63,011 bases of DNA, taken from NCBI GenBank assembly GCA_030540635.1, contig JAUNVW010000004.1, forward strand, positions 1 to 63,011, read 5' to 3'. Positions 56,365-63,011 of the stretch are shown here, one piece after another (positions within the stretch are counted from its first letter, which is position 1; every line of letters begins with the position of its first letter). The translations under genes were made by a program, and so were the position numbers. The notes beneath the pieces were generated by a model. That model was given only the letters and a program-made list of their open reading frames with translations, did not search any database and had not been told where the DNA came from. Origin of the DNA: Tissierellia bacterium (GTDB lineage Bacteria; Bacillota; Clostridia; Tissierellales; Peptoniphilaceae).

Positions 56365-56393
56365 TAGACAAGGCCAATGCTCTATGATAAAAT
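56365..56393 (+). promoter_or_regulatory. Promoter of ychF
   Basis: TAGACA (56365-56370) and TAAAAT (56388-56393) with a 17-base spacer, divergent from the pepP promoter and about 60 bases before ychF. Confidence 0.55.
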
Positions 56394-56452
56394 CATTATG
56401 GTGTATTAGTATATATAAATAGAAAGGATTCGTTTCGAATAAAGGTGATAAA

Positions 56453-57550
56453 ATGAAATTAGGAATTGTCGGACTCCCCAATGTGGGCAAGTCCACCCTA
56501 TTTAATGCAATAACAAAAGCCGGTGCAGAAAAAGCCAATTACCCTTTCTGTACCATTGATCCCAATATCGGTATGGTTGAAGTTCCCGACGAACGTTTAC
56601 AAGTACTCTCTAAAATCTCCGGCACCGATCGCATCATACCGGCAACCATAGAATTTTATGATATTGCAGGATTAGTAAAAGGCGCTAGTAAAGGAGAAGG
56701 TCTTGGGAATAAATTTTTAGAAAACATCCGAGAATCCGATGCCATCGTGGAAGTACTACGAGCCTTTGAAGATGAAAACATCGTCCATGTCGATGGTGAA
56801 GTAGATCCCCTACGGGATATTGAAACCATTAATTTAGAATTAATTCTATCGGATATGGATATGATTGAGCGACGAATAGAAAAAACAAGGCGACAAGCGA
56901 AAGCAGATAAAGTCGCAAAAAAAGAATTGGAATTGCTGGAAAGAATCTATGCTGTATTAGAAGAAGGAAAATCAGCGAGAATTTTAGAATTAGATGATGA
57001 AGAAAAGAAAATGCTTCGTTCCTTTAATCTACTCAGTATTAAACCCATCATCTATGTCGCCAATGTCAGTGAAGAAGATCTCCCGGATCAAGGCGCTTCC
57101 AATGAAAAAGTCCAGCAAATTAAAGAATTTGCCAAAGGAGAAGATGCAAAAGTCGTCGTCATCTCGGCAGAAATCGAATCGGAAATTGCTGAACTAGAGT
57201 CAGAAGACGATCGAAAAGAATTCTTTGAAACTCTGGGCATTGAAGATTCTGGCGTCAACGATCTCATCCGTAAATCCTATGAATTACTTGGACTGATGAG
57301 TTTCTTAACGACTGGAGAAATTGAAACGAGAGCCTGGACCATTAAAAAAGGTACTAAGGCCGTTCATGCCGCCGCAAAGATTCATACGGATATTGAACGC
57401 GGATTCATCCGAGCAGAAATTGTCAGCTACGATGATTTAGTAGAACTAGGCTCAATGAATGCGGTAAAAGAAAAAGGATTAATGCGATTAGAAGGAAAAG
57501 ACTATATTATGCAAGATGGCGATGTGGTACATTTCCGATTCAATGTGTAG
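56453..57550 (+). CDS. ychF: Redox-responsive ATPase/GTPase YchF
   Basis: A 365-aa Obg-family P-loop protein that hydrolyses ATP and associates with ribosomes. G1 [12 protein letters not shown] near residue 7, G2/G3 region with [22 protein letters not shown] near 65, the noncanonical G4 region YVANVSEED, and the C-terminal TGS-like domain with [31 protein letters not shown]. Length is standard. Monocistronic with a palindromic terminator. Confidence 0.96.
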   Translation: MKLGIVGLPNVGKSTLFNAITKAGAEKANYPFCTIDPNIGMVEVPDERLQVLSKISGTDRIIPATIEFYDIAGLVKGASKGEGLGNKFLENIRESDAIVEVLRAFEDENIVHVDGEVDPLRDIETINLELILSDMDMIERRIEKTRRQAKADKVAKKELELLERIYAVLEEGKSARILELDDEEKKMLRSFNLLSIKPIIYVANVSEEDLPDQGASNEKVQQIKEFAKGEDAKVVVISAEIESEIAELESEDDRKEFFETLGIEDSGVNDLIRKSYELLGLMSFLTTGEIETRAWTIKKGTKAVHAAAKIHTDIERGFIRAEIVSYDDLVELGSMNAVKEKGLMRLEGKDYIMQDGDVVHFRFNV

Positions 57551-57552
57551 AT

Positions 57553-57582
57553 AAAAAAGAGGAGCAATGCTCCTCTTTTTTT
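57553..57582. terminator. Terminator of ychF
   Basis: AAAAAAGAGGAGC pairs with GCTCCTCTTTTTTT around AAT, directly after the ychF stop codon. Its symmetric A/T runs may also serve the convergent ABC operon, whose last gene ends 100 bases away. Confidence 0.9.
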
Positions 57583-57681
57583 AATCCTAAATATTTATAT
57601 CGAGTTTTCTTATCTCCTATTTAATAATTGACACTAGATTTATAGACTATCTATATCTGTTTTATAAAAACTCTTATACAT

Positions 57682-58353
57682 TTAAAAGTCTTGAAATCTC
57701 ATTTCGTCTTCTTTTTGGAAAGGCCGAATCTTCATATTCTCAACTCGATAAAATTCATCGGTCAATCGTTTTAAAGTTGTAAGAGAATGGCTAATGATCA
57801 GAATCGTTTTATTCTCTTTTTGACACTCTAATAAACGGTTCCCGATATCCCGATTTGCTTCCACATCGAGGGCATTAAAGGGCTCATCTAAAAGGATAAT
57901 TTCTTGATCTTCCATTAGAGCTTGAATAATTCCCAGTTTTTGCTTCATTCCCGTAGAGTACTTATTTACTTTTGTTTGATTGTTCGGGTCTAGATTCATT
58001 TTTTTCATCTCATTCATAATTTTTTCATCCGATATCTTGTTTTGGATGCTTGCCAATAATTTCAAATTTTCAAAACCTGTTCGGTGACCGATAAATCCCG
58101 GTTGATTAATAAGTATTCCCATATTATTAGGATAATCTTGAGATTCTCCTATTTTTTCTCCTTGAATAATCACATCTCCTGAATCAGGTTTCTGTAGACC
58201 AGATATAATTTGAAATAGTACAGATTTACCTATCCCATTATCCCCCATAATACCAATGGTCTTCCCTCTCTTTACAGACCAATTTAAATCTTGAAAAATC
58301 TTGTGTTTACCAAAAGACTTATTGATGTTTTTTAATTGTATGACTTTTTCCAT
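57682..58353 (-). CDS. ABC transporter ATPase
   Basis: A 223-aa ATPase of the CcmA/drug-export type. Walker A GDNGIGKSV near 37 (the last base-binding position is Val rather than Thr/Ser, and GIGKS keeps the Lys), signature YSTGMKQKLGIIQAL near 130, Walker B IILLDEPFNALD and switch His in ISHSL. The signature has STGMK in place of SGGQ, as is common in this family. It overlaps the preceding membrane gene by 35 bases. Last gene of a four-gene operon headed by a secreted DUF2712-like protein; likely drives export of, or immunity to, that product. Confidence 0.82.
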   Translation of the reverse strand: MEKVIQLKNINKSFGKHKIFQDLNWSVKRGKTIGIMGDNGIGKSVLFQIISGLQKPDSGDVIIQGEKIGESQDYPNNMGILINQPGFIGHRTGFENLKLLASIQNKISDEKIMNEMKKMNLDPNNQTKVNKYSTGMKQKLGIIQALMEDQEIILLDEPFNALDVEANRDIGNRLLECQKENKTILIISHSLTTLKRLTDEFYRVENMKIRPFQKEDEMRFQDF

Positions 58354-59815
58354 CTTGAACTCCTTTTTTTAATAAATAATATATTAAGATAAACAGTAGA
58401 CCATTCATAAGAAATAGTATCTTACATTGTTCACCCAACTCGCTTATCCAGTAGATATTCATCCGTCCTATAGGTGTCGGAATAAAAACAAAGAAAACAT
58501 CGAAGACTAGAAGTAAAGTAAAGGACAAAACCCTACTCTTTGTTAATTGTAAAATAGCAAAAAATAATAAATATAAGAATAGCATTTCAAATCCCTTTCC
58601 GATTATTAAAGGAAAAATCTTGATTTTCCATGGAAATTCTTCATAATATAAAAAGTCTTTTCCCTCGCTAAACAAATATAATATCAGTGCTAAAATACTG
58701 TAGATGATAAAATAGACAGCAATATTTTTCAAATTTTGAAAAAAGACCTTCTTTTGCAAATCCTCTTTTTCTCTGTATCGAATTGCTACTGTCGAAAAAT
58801 AGGAATTTTGAAATTCTTCCATGCGAACACCTATGAAAAAGATAGGTAGAAGTACAATTCCCATATCATAGAAAACGGTTAATAGATTAAATCCATTGGG
58901 CGATATCCCTTCAAAATAACGAAACAAATGATCAGCTATATTTGTCTTGTTTAAAAATAATGGAACTTGATAAATCACGAGTATGAGTAGCATGAATATG
59001 CTCCATATTTTATCATAGTGAAAAAATTCTTTAATGAATAAATCCTTCTTTCTATTCTTTGGTGACAAATAGATTCCTAGTAAAATGAGCATAGCCACCA
59101 ATTCTACTGTCAAAATTTGTATGATTTCAAATACACCATGATCTTCAATCAAACCCAATCCCCAATAGGACTGCAATTGAAATAAAATAGAGTAATCGTA
59201 CAAACTACCGTAAAAAGATAAACTCATCCACATTAATATAAAAACTATGGTTCCAATCGCTACAGTTTGGCCTTTTATTTGGTTTATCGACCAAAAAAGA
59301 AAAGAAAAGAAATTAATTCCTATCCAAAAAAGAATAAGCCTAAAAAGAAATGCTGGAAATGGATTTGTAAAGATCTTCTGGTAAAATTCAAACGTCCCAT
59401 ATATCGATGGATCGAGACTTTTTGAAGCAAATAAAAATTCATTCTTTAGAGGAAACTGTAGCATACTGATAAAAAATGCGATAAATACAAAAGCCATCAG
59501 TACTATCGTGTTCCCTAGTAAGATCGGAGTAAAATCCCATCGTAAGAAGCGACTTTTTGTCTTACACCTTATTTTTTCAATATCTTTTGGTAAGCGTAGA
59601 TACTGAAAATTGAAAAACAAAAAGATTAAAAAGAAGAAATTTACCATAAACCATCCATCGGCAAAAACAGCGATGAGAAACTCCCAAAGGGTTAATTCAA
59701 TTGGAATATAGTATTTAAGATCAAAAATCCGCATGATACCAAAGGATAAAAGTAGTACAATCAGTCCTCCTCGATGGAGATAGGATCTCGTCCGATCAAT
59801 AAGAAAAGAGTTCAT
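58319..59815 (-). CDS. Polytopic membrane protein, probable ABC permease
   Basis: A 498-aa, strongly hydrophobic protein with about 12 membrane helices and an aromatic-rich composition. I recognise no named family or catalytic motif. It overlaps both neighbours (20 bases with the upstream membrane gene, 35 with the ATPase gene), so all are co-translated and it most likely forms the membrane part of the ABC transporter. The start ATG lies inside the end of the upstream gene, after GAGAAAGAG. Confidence 0.7.
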   Translation of the reverse strand: MNSFLIDRTRSYLHRGGLIVLLLSFGIMRIFDLKYYIPIELTLWEFLIAVFADGWFMVNFFFLIFLFFNFQYLRLPKDIEKIRCKTKSRFLRWDFTPILLGNTIVLMAFVFIAFFISMLQFPLKNEFLFASKSLDPSIYGTFEFYQKIFTNPFPAFLFRLILFWIGINFFSFLFWSINQIKGQTVAIGTIVFILMWMSLSFYGSLYDYSILFQLQSYWGLGLIEDHGVFEIIQILTVELVAMLILLGIYLSPKNRKKDLFIKEFFHYDKIWSIFMLLILVIYQVPLFLNKTNIADHLFRYFEGISPNGFNLLTVFYDMGIVLLPIFFIGVRMEEFQNSYFSTVAIRYREKEDLQKKVFFQNLKNIAVYFIIYSILALILYLFSEGKDFLYYEEFPWKIKIFPLIIGKGFEMLFLYLLFFAILQLTKSRVLSFTLLLVFDVFFVFIPTPIGRMNIYWISELGEQCKILFLMNGLLFILIYYLLKKGVQDGKSHTIKKHQ

Positions 59816-60554
59816 TCTCTTTCTCCCTTCTTTTCATAAACCGCTTTAAAAACACCATAATCACTCCATAAATGATCAAAGAAAAGAGCATAAAAAGAAA
59901 GTCATAAGGCCCTCTTATGAGATGATTCCACGAATAAGTATACGTAATATCTAATTTAGGAATTCGAATATTGCCAAAGACATATGCAATGGCTGCATGA
60001 ATGACGAAAGGACCAAAGGCTATGAGAAATAGATTTCTCGAATAAAGGGCGATGATAATCCCACTAATACTCATAAATGTAATTACGAAGGATTTCCAAA
60101 GACCGTATATGCTCATAAAGAGATAGGGATGATTTAGCTGCATCTGGCCGAAAATTTTCGTCTCTACACTGAAAGAATTTAAAGATACTTTCGGATTTAT
60201 CATTGTTATCACAATAAAAGATGAAATGAGATTAAAGAGATAATTACTGATAAATATAAGGAAAAGTACAGTAATAATTTTTCTTTTTATATACTTTTGA
60301 ATATCCGTTCGTATTGCTACATAGGAATAAAAATTATCTTTTTTCTCGGTATAGAAAACCCATGTAAAAGGTAGAGAGTAAAATAAAAGAATAAACACAT
60401 CCCACAACTCGACACCATTCCACCAAATTTGGAATGAATTTGGTACTTCCATACTCTGATTAATGAAAATACAGGTCCCAATACAAAGAATCAATAAAAG
60501 AATTGTAATTCCTAAAAATGGTATTTTTAAATCCTTTATCGTTTGCTTGTCCAT
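59796..60554 (-). CDS. Membrane protein, probable second ABC permease
   Basis: A 252-aa membrane protein with six helices, a basic N-terminal start (MDKQTIKDLK) and basic C-terminus (KRFMKRREKE). No family recognised. A strong GAAGGAGG precedes the ATG. Its first 95 bases overlap an extended reading frame from the upstream secreted-protein gene. Position between secreted product and ATPase suggests a transporter or immunity subunit. Confidence 0.7.
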   Translation of the reverse strand: MDKQTIKDLKIPFLGITILLLILCIGTCIFINQSMEVPNSFQIWWNGVELWDVFILLFYSLPFTWVFYTEKKDNFYSYVAIRTDIQKYIKRKIITVLFLIFISNYLFNLISSFIVITMINPKVSLNSFSVETKIFGQMQLNHPYLFMSIYGLWKSFVITFMSISGIIIALYSRNLFLIAFGPFVIHAAIAYVFGNIRIPKLDITYTYSWNHLIRGPYDFLFMLFSLIIYGVIMVFLKRFMKRREKENELFSY

Positions 60555-60996
60555 TATAATCCTCCTTCATAAAATAAAAAATCGGCTCCGACAATTTTAA
60601 TTCATTACTCTTCCAACTACCACGAACTTGAACATTCACTCTTGTGGAAACTTTATTTTTGAATTGTACCCGCATCTTACTTCCTGCAGTTTGCTGATAA
60701 TAACCTGGTAAACTACGACTTTGATTTGCACCAAAATAATCAGTATAGAGCCCCGAAGCGGACCCGTTTGTTTTTTGCATGCGAGCAGCTACTTGATAAC
60801 CGCCGCCAATGAATTTTGAACTTAAAAAACCATTGGCACCAGATGTTGCTATCGTCTGATTTCCAGCATAGCCTGTTCCACCAAATCTCCCAACAGTTGT
60901 GTCGTAAGATGAAAACGCCCTTCCTGCATAGGATGTTGTCATGCAAAGACAGGCCGTTAACAATAGCATAAAACCTCATCGATATAATTTCTTCAC
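60460..60996 (-). pseudogene. DUF2712-like secreted protein gene with in-frame TGA in the signal peptide
   Basis: The frame begins at GTG 60996 after AAGGAGATATT, reads six codons (MKKLYR), hits TGA at 60976-60978, then continues in frame as GFMLLLTACLCMTTSYAG and a 100-residue Gly/Ser/Tyr-rich mature part. It looks like a normal signal peptide split by one stop codon. The mature part (YQVAARMQKTNGSASG near 58-73, VNVQVRGSWKSN near 111-122) resembles DUF2712-type secreted proteins that accompany ABC transporters. After residue 122 the frame runs on into the downstream gene, so the natural end may also be lost. Re-initiation at ATG 60969 is possible but would lack a basic signal-peptide start. 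The stop could be a real mutation, an error, or recoding. Confidence 0.6.
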
Positions 60997-61353
60997 AATA
61001 TCTCCTTTCTTATAGGGCTGATTTCATATATCATAGCATATATCATTCTAAGTATCAATATTATTTTTCTTTTTATTAATTTTGATAATAAAAGTGTTTT
61101 AATAATTCTATGGCTTAATGCGGAAAATTCATGCTTTTATGGTATTAAGCATAACTTGAAAGTAGGCACTGTTTCCGTCTTACCCTTCGATAAAAAATCT
61201 CCTTCAGTTTTTAGATCTATCTAGATTAAAAAGGAAATTTATTGTTTTTCTCCTCTTTAAAAGCCAGGGAAAATAAATGGATCAAAGAAAGGCCACGAAA
61301 TTTTCTTATTTTTCAAATAAAAAAAGCCTTCAAAAATAGGAAGGCTTAAGAAA
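60997..61353 (-). promoter_or_regulatory. Gene-free stretch with the ABC operon promoter
   Basis: Minus-strand TTGATA (61053-61058) and TATGAT (61030-61035) are 17 bases apart and about 34 bases before the GTG start of the secreted-protein gene. The remaining 290 bases are AT-rich with no supported gene; a terminator for the next gene lies at 61317-61348. Confidence 0.6.
61317..61348 (-). terminator. Terminator of the 93-aa membrane protein gene
   Basis: AAGCCTTCC pairs with GAAGGCTT around a short A/T loop, followed on the minus strand by seven T. Confidence 0.85.
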
Positions 61354-61635
61354 TCATTTCATTTTAAAAAGATTGGGGGAAAAACTTCTCCATCCAAAAC
61401 TGAAAAAAATAAGGTCCATTACCGTTAGAATGATATAGAGAAGAGCCTCTCCCCCGTTACTTTGGATAAACTCTTGTGATAAAAAAAAGAATAGAAGAAA
61501 CTCCAAGATAAAATTTAAAAAGCCATTGTTGACCCATTGAAAAAGGAGTCGAAATAAATGATAAAGCCATAGAAATAATCGGATCTGCCCATAGGAAAAT
61601 TTCTCCTCCATCTTCATATGATTCCCATGACCCAT
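61354..61635 (-). CDS. Small membrane protein of unknown function
   Basis: A 93-aa protein with two hydrophobic segments (about 22-55 and 65-82) and a His/Met-rich start (MGHGNHMKM). ATG 61635 follows GGAGATTGATT. A TTG two codons earlier is in frame but lies within the spacer. No family recognised. Own terminator; not obviously linked to neighbours. Confidence 0.6.
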   Translation of the reverse strand: MGHGNHMKMEEKFSYGQIRLFLWLYHLFRLLFQWVNNGFLNFILEFLLFFFLSQEFIQSNGGEALLYIILTVMDLIFFSFGWRSFSPNLFKMK

Positions 61636-61845
61636 AATCAATCTCCTATCCTTTCTCCATGCATTTTTATAGGACTATTTTCATTGTACTAGTTTTACTG
61701 AATCTTTTACATACCCATGAAATGAAAAATCGTTGAGGAAATCTTTTGATTCTTTTTTTTAAAACAAAGATCCTTCCCATTCTGAAGACCAGATACTTTT
61801 TCTTTGATGCATCCTTTATCTTTAGAGAAAAGTCTATTTTTTGCA

Positions 61846-61875
61846 AGAAAAAAACCGTTGATACAATCAACGGTT
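61846..61875 (-). terminator. Terminator of the tRNA array
   Basis: A perfect 10-bp stem (AACCGTTGAT with ATCAACGGTT) directly follows the tRNA-Trp CCA end and is followed by seven T on the minus strand. Confidence 0.9.
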
Positions 61876-61876
61876 G

Positions 61877-61951
61877 TGGCAGGGGATAGAGGATTTGAAC
61901 CCCTGGCATTTGGTTTTGGAGACCAACGTTCTACCCCTGAACTAATCCCCT
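61877..61951 (-). tRNA. tRNA-Trp (CCA anticodon)
   Basis: Acceptor AGGGGAT pairs with ATCCCCT; anticodon loop CTCCAAA; T-loop TTCAAAT; encoded CCA end. Last gene of the array. Confidence 0.97.
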
Positions 61952-61958
61952 ACGCTTG

Positions 61959-62034
<76 letters not shown>

Positions 62035-62096
62035 TTATATTTGCCTTTGCTTTCTGTAAAAAAAATATTTCTTGATCCCTCAAGAAATATTTCAGC

Positions 62097-62173
62097 TGGT
62101 GGGCCTTCAGGGACTTGAACCCCGGACCTACCGGTTATGAGCCGGGCGCTCTAACCAACTGAGCTAAAGGCCC
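62097..62173 (-). tRNA. tRNA with CAT anticodon (elongator Met or Ile2)
   Basis: Acceptor GGGCCTT/AAGGCCC; anticodon loop CTCATAA; encoded CCA. The paired first acceptor base excludes initiator tRNA. Elongator tRNA-Met and lysidine-modified tRNA-Ile cannot be separated by eye; the GGCTCATAACC arm is seen in both. Confidence 0.9.
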
Positions 62174-62189
62174 CAATTTCTAATACTTA

Positions 62190-62266
62190 TGGTCGGGGTG
62201 GAGGGACTCGAACCCCCGGCCCCATGGTCCCAAACCATGTGCGCTACCAAACTGCGCTACACCCCG
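62190..62266 (-). tRNA. tRNA-Pro (TGG anticodon)
   Basis: Acceptor CGGGGTG/CACCCCG; anticodon loop TTTGGGA; encoded CCA. Confidence 0.97.
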
Positions 62267-62276
62267 ATAATTTTTA

Positions 62277-62365
62277 TGGCGGAGAGGGTGGGATTCGAAC
62301 CCACGTGGGCTTGCACCCTAACGGTTTTCAAGACCGCCTCGTTATGACCGCTTCGATACCCCTCC
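62277..62365 (-). tRNA. tRNA-Ser (TGA anticodon)
   Basis: Acceptor GGAGGGG/CCTCTCC; anticodon loop CTTGAAA; long variable arm, as expected for a class II tRNA; encoded CCA. Confidence 0.97.
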
Positions 62366-62376
62366 GTGAAAAAAAT

Positions 62377-62452
62377 TGGTGATCCATCCGCGACTCGAAC
62401 GCGGGACACCCTGATTAAAAGTCAGGTGCTCTGCCGACTGAGCTAATGGATC
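62377..62452 (-). tRNA. tRNA-Lys (TTT anticodon)
   Basis: Acceptor GATCCAT/ATGGATC; anticodon loop CTTTTAA; encoded CCA. Confidence 0.97.
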
Positions 62453-62456
62453 ATAT

Positions 62457-62533
62457 TGGCTGGGGCGACAGGACTCGAACCTGTGGAATGCCAGAGTCAA
62501 AGTCTGGTGCCTTACCGACTTGGCTACGCCCCA
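62457..62533 (-). tRNA. tRNA-Gln (TTG anticodon)
   Basis: Acceptor TGGGGCG/CGCCCCA; anticodon loop CTTTGAC; encoded CCA. Confidence 0.97.
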
Positions 62534-62543
62534 AAAATATTTA

Positions 62544-62620
62544 TGGTGCACCTAGGAGGATTCGAACCCCCGGCACACGGATTAGAAGTCCGTTGCTCTA
62601 TCCTACTGAGCTATAGGTGC
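62544..62620 (-). tRNA. tRNA-Arg (TCT anticodon)
   Basis: Acceptor GCACCTA/TAGGTGC; anticodon loop CTTCTAA; encoded CCA. Confidence 0.97.
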
Positions 62621-62625
62621 AAATC

Positions 62626-62699
62626 TGGAGCGGGTGAAGGGAATCGAACCCTCGCAACCAGCTTGGAAGGCTGGGGCTCTACCACTGAGCTACACCCGC
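62626..62699 (-). tRNA. tRNA-Gly (TCC anticodon)
   Basis: Acceptor GCGGGTG/CACCCGC; anticodon loop CTTCCAA; encoded CCA. Confidence 0.97.
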
Positions 62700-62718
62700 A
62701 TATTGTTAATACTACTCA

Positions 62719-62746
62719 AGGATAACAAATATACTACCATTGTCAA
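62719..62746 (-). promoter_or_regulatory. Candidate internal promoter of the tRNA array
   Basis: Minus-strand TTGACA (62741-62746) and a poor TATCCT (62719-62724), 16 bases apart, lie in the 167-base gap between tRNA-Tyr and tRNA-Gly. It may start a Gly-to-Trp transcript. Confidence 0.4.
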
Positions 62747-62866
62747 ACACCAAGTAAAAGTTTTCTATTCTTTTGTGATGGAGTAATACAACTTTCGCGT
62801 ATCTTAATCCTCCAAAAGGATTTGTAATATTCAATTTTTAGTGAGCCATCCGCAATAGCGGATTAA

Positions 62867-62951
62867 TGGTGGTGGAGAGTGGATTTGAACCACTGAAAGC
62901 AAAGCTAACGGATTTACAGTCCGTCCCCTTTAACCACTCGGGCACTCCACC
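62867..62951 (-). tRNA. tRNA-Tyr (GTA anticodon)
   Basis: Acceptor GGTGGAG/CTCCACC; anticodon loop CTGTAAA; long variable arm; encoded CCA. Confidence 0.97.
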
Positions 62952-62958
62952 ATATCGA

Positions 62959-63011
62959 TGGAGCTGGTGAGAGGACTTGAACCCCCAACCTACTGATTAC
63001 AAGTCAGTTGC
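62959..63011 (-). tRNA. tRNA-Thr (TGT anticodon), 5' part outside the window
   Basis: The 3' half is visible: anticodon loop CTTGTAA, T-arm with TTCAAGT, acceptor strand CACCAGC and encoded CCA. The 5' part lies beyond the window edge. Confidence 0.92.

Noticed and set aside
61667..61909. 80-codon minus-strand frame beside the tRNA array
   Set aside because: It runs through the tRNA-Trp gene and terminator and has no ribosome site.
62342..62725. Open frames across the tRNA genes on both strands
   Set aside because: These are chance frames through tRNA sequences, a well-known source of false proteins.

Overview
The window looks like chromosome from an AT-rich, low-GC Gram-positive anaerobe, most likely a peptide- and amino-acid-fermenting member of the Clostridia/Tissierellia. 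The basis is pyruvate:ferredoxin oxidoreductase, several peptidases with peptide/amino-acid transporters, AzlCD, HPr kinase, a Bce-type peptide-resistance module, lipoproteins, Gram-positive promoters and strong GGAGG ribosome binding sites. Genus or species cannot be fixed from the sequence alone.

Layout. 0.2-9.2 kb (minus strand) is peptide and amino-acid salvage: yfcC-pepT-pepD operon, azlCD, an M20 amidohydrolase with two DUF3100-type membrane proteins, and a ribokinase under a LacI/CcpA-like operator. 9.3-14.8 kb has a short UvrA paralogue facing a purine permease-adenine deaminase operon. 15.1-22.3 kb is an accessory island of peptide exporters: a heterodimeric ABC exporter preceded by a translationally coupled 37-aa basic peptide, and a lactococcin-972-type exporter (ATPase plus a twice-frameshifted DUF1430-like membrane protein) preceded by a 52-aa secreted-looking peptide with a long leader. 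22.8-23.9 kb is rplM-rpsI with an L13-type leader. 23.9-28.4 kb is a BceRS-BceAB resistance module with a recognisable BceR-type site.

28.5-33.1 kb (plus strand) is the most interesting system: a Fur-box-preceded operon of an IsdE-like haem-binding lipoprotein, FecCD permease, ATPase, flavodoxin and an HemW-like radical SAM protein of the ChuW/HutW/HmuW type. I read it as a Gram-positive anaerobic haem import and ring-opening pathway. It converges on the true hemW, next to lepA and lepB.

37-56 kb is mostly housekeeping: rpsT, cutC, a secreted SH3-NlpC/P60 wall hydrolase with two WalR-type boxes, rpsB-tsf-pyrH-frr, topA, dprA, a double-rhodanese lipoprotein with a C_GCAxxG_C_C-type protein, a phosphodiesterase, nifJ, and pepP-uvrC-hprK, then ychF. 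57.7-61.6 kb is a second accessory island: an ABC transporter operon whose first gene, a DUF2712-like secreted protein, has an in-frame TGA in its signal peptide. 61.9-63.0 kb is a minus-strand array of eleven tRNAs, the last cut by the window edge. I see no rRNA, CRISPR array, insertion sequence or prophage.
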